6,687 nt of DNA from Candidatus Bathyarchaeota archaeon. GTDB taxonomy: Archaea > Thermoproteota > Bathyarchaeia > TCS64. Made by a program: the position numbers and the translations under genes. Location of the stretch: positions 1 to 6,687 of the forward strand of contig CALGBN010000106.1 in the NCBI GenBank assembly GCA_937877765.1, read 5' to 3'. Shown one piece after another: positions 5,909 to 6,687 of the stretch (position 1 is the stretch's first letter; each line of letters starts with the position of its first letter). The notes under the pieces were generated by a model, which was given only the letters and a program-made list of their open reading frames with translations, searched no databases and was not told the DNA's origin.

Positions 5909-5920
5909 ATCCATCATTTT
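5900..5920 (+). terminator. Hairpin containing the PIN stop codon, followed by T4
   Basis: GATGGA (5900-5905) and TCCATC (5910-5915) pair perfectly around a TAAA loop that holds the TAA stop, followed by ATTTT. It resembles a weak intrinsic terminator or an RNA-end stabiliser. The stem is only six pairs and the T-run short, so termination strength is uncertain. Confidence 0.45.
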
Positions 5921-5951
5921 CACCTGTTTCCAGTTAAAAAAATACGTAGAA

Positions 5952-5960
5952 GTTTTAAGC
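5952..5960 (+). promoter_or_regulatory. TATA-like box of the P-type ATPase gene
   Basis: GTTTTAAGC lies about 65-70 bp before the TTG start. Transcription would begin near 5982, giving a leader of about 40 nt. The leader holds a weak AGGC (5986-5989) / GCCT (5999-6002) inverted pair, AAAGGT at 6003-6008 and GGTG at 6014-6017. The rest of the 5909-6023 gap shows nothing else. Confidence 0.45.
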
Positions 5961-6011
5961 GATAAAGTATTCCCATTGAGGAAATAGGCATCTGCATCGC
6001 CTAAAGGTTAA

Positions 6012-6020
6012 ATGGTGTAA
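6012..6020 (+). other. Two-codon mini-ORF ATG-GTG-TAA before the ATPase
   Basis: ATG GTG TAA lies in the same frame as the ATPase, with AAAGGT 3 nt before the ATG. The ATPase TTG begins 3 nt after the TAA. It may be chance, a minimal upstream ORF, or the remnant of an original start interrupted by a stop codon. Confidence 0.4.
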
Positions 6021-6023
6021 ACC

Positions 6024-6687
6024 TTGGAAAAGAAGAATTGGCATTCAACAGAGATTGACGGCGTCCTAGCATTACTGGAGACCAGCAACGAGGGTATCTC
6101 CGATGAGGAAGCCGTAAAACGTCTCGCAGAGTACGGTCCTAACGAGCTACAGGAGGAGGGTGGAACCAAATGGTACCACATTCTTTGGGAACAGTTCACA
6201 AGCCTCCTCGTAGTCGTATTAATCATCTCGGCAGCAGTATCAGGCTACCTAGCATGGCAAGAAGGAGAAGCCATGACAGACATGTATGTTATACTGCTCA
6301 TCGTCGTGATGAACGGCATACTTGGCTTCGTACAAGAATACAGGGCAGAGCAAGCAGTTGAAGCACTGAAGGCGATGGTCTCACCCCACGTACTCGTATT
6401 ACGTAGTGGTAAAGAACAGGATATTGACTCAAAAGAACTTGTCCCCGGAGATATAGTACTGCTTGAGGCAGGAAGCCGTGTACCCGCGGACTGCAGACTC
6501 ATCGAGGCAGCCAACCTAGAGGTTGACGAAGCTGCCCTCACAGGCGAGTCGAGACCCGTAAACAAACGTACAGTACAAGTCGCTGATGACGCAGGTATCG
6601 GAGATCAGAAGAACATGGTCTTCATGGGGACCGTTGTAGTTAACGGCAGAGCGGTTGCGGTTGTCACTCAGACGGGTATGGAAAGCC
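6024..6687 (+). CDS. P2-type cation-transporting ATPase, N-terminal fragment
   Basis: The first 221 codons of a P-type ATPase are present; the rest lies past the window. Residues about 5-50 form the cation-ATPase N-terminal domain (EAVKRLAEYGPNEL). Two membrane helices follow (about 54-77 and 85-104), then the actuator domain with KELVPGDIVLLEAGSRVPAD (137-156) and the dephosphorylation motif TGES (173-176). This pattern is that of P2 pumps of the SERCA/PMR1 calcium or Na/K type. The ion cannot be assigned because helices 4-6 and the DKTGT phosphorylation site are not in view. The start is TTG at 6024: an in-frame TAA lies two codons upstream and no better start follows early. GGTG ends 6 nt before the TTG and can act as Shine-Dalgarno. 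In-frame ATG-GTG-TAA at 6012-6020 directly precedes it. Confidence 0.9.
   Translation, partial: MEKKNWHSTEIDGVLALLETSNEGISDEEAVKRLAEYGPNELQEEGGTKWYHILWEQFTSLLVVVLIISAAVSGYLAWQEGEAMTDMYVILLIVVMNGILGFVQEYRAEQAVEALKAMVSPHVLVLRSGKEQDIDSKELVPGDIVLLEAGSRVPADCRLIEAANLEVDEAALTGESRPVNKRTVQVADDAGIGDQKNMVFMGTVVVNGRAVAVVTQTGMES

Noticed and set aside
5986..6002. AGGC/GCCT inverted pair in the ATPase leader as an operator or riboswitch
   Set aside because: Only four base pairs with a nine-base loop and no matching motif; chance is likely.
6008..6565. Open frames on both strands across the ATPase start region
   Set aside because: The ATPase frame from 6024 explains this region with clear P-type motifs (PGD, TGES). 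The others are out of frame and unrecognisable.

Overview
The window looks archaeal. It carries the gamma subunit of the archaeal/eukaryotic initiation factor 2 followed by an Fcf1/Utp24-like PIN protein, a minimal one-domain parvulin, TATA-like A/T boxes about 25-40 bp before most genes, and short T-runs after genes instead of bacterial terminators. Shine-Dalgarno-like leaders (AGGTGA, GGAG, GGTG) occur together with at least one probably leaderless gene, and start codons are varied (ATG, GTG, TTG and apparently one ATC). The sequence alone does not settle the phylum; this is probably a chromosomal piece of an uncultured archaeon.

Layout. 1-932, minus strand: a TTG-started ArsR-type winged-helix regulator fused to a GyrI-like ligand-binding domain, followed after 6 nt by the N-terminus of an M55 (DppA-like) metallopeptidase cut by the window edge. 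Two interlocking inverted repeats sit over the probable TATA region of this operon (973-1000). 1016-1375, minus strand: a single-domain VOC/glyoxalase-fold protein ending in a T7 run. 1442-2464, plus strand: a radical SAM enzyme with a SPASM-like C-terminus, divergent from the VOC gene and overlapping tail-to-tail by 17 bp with a parvulin gene (2448-2726, minus). 2779-4133, minus strand: a two-gene operon of a small, very acidic ribbon-helix-helix-like protein and ATP sulfurylase (Sat), joined by a GTGA stop/start overlap and followed by a T6 run. 4282-5908, plus strand: aIF2 gamma and the PIN protein, overlapping by 8 nt and followed by a small hairpin with the stop codon in its loop. 6024-6687, plus strand: the N-terminal third or so of a P2-type cation-pumping ATPase, cut by the window edge.

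How the parts fit. The regulator and peptidase form a likely ligand-controlled operon. The acidic protein and Sat form a coupled sulfur-activation module with no APS kinase or reductase in view. aIF2 gamma and the PIN protein are translation and RNA-processing genes. No insertion sequence, CRISPR array, tRNA or rRNA was seen, and no complete multi-gene novel system is evident. The strongest oddities are the missing NTG start of aIF2 gamma, the acidic protein coupled to Sat, and the interlocking palindromes before the ArsR-GyrI regulator.
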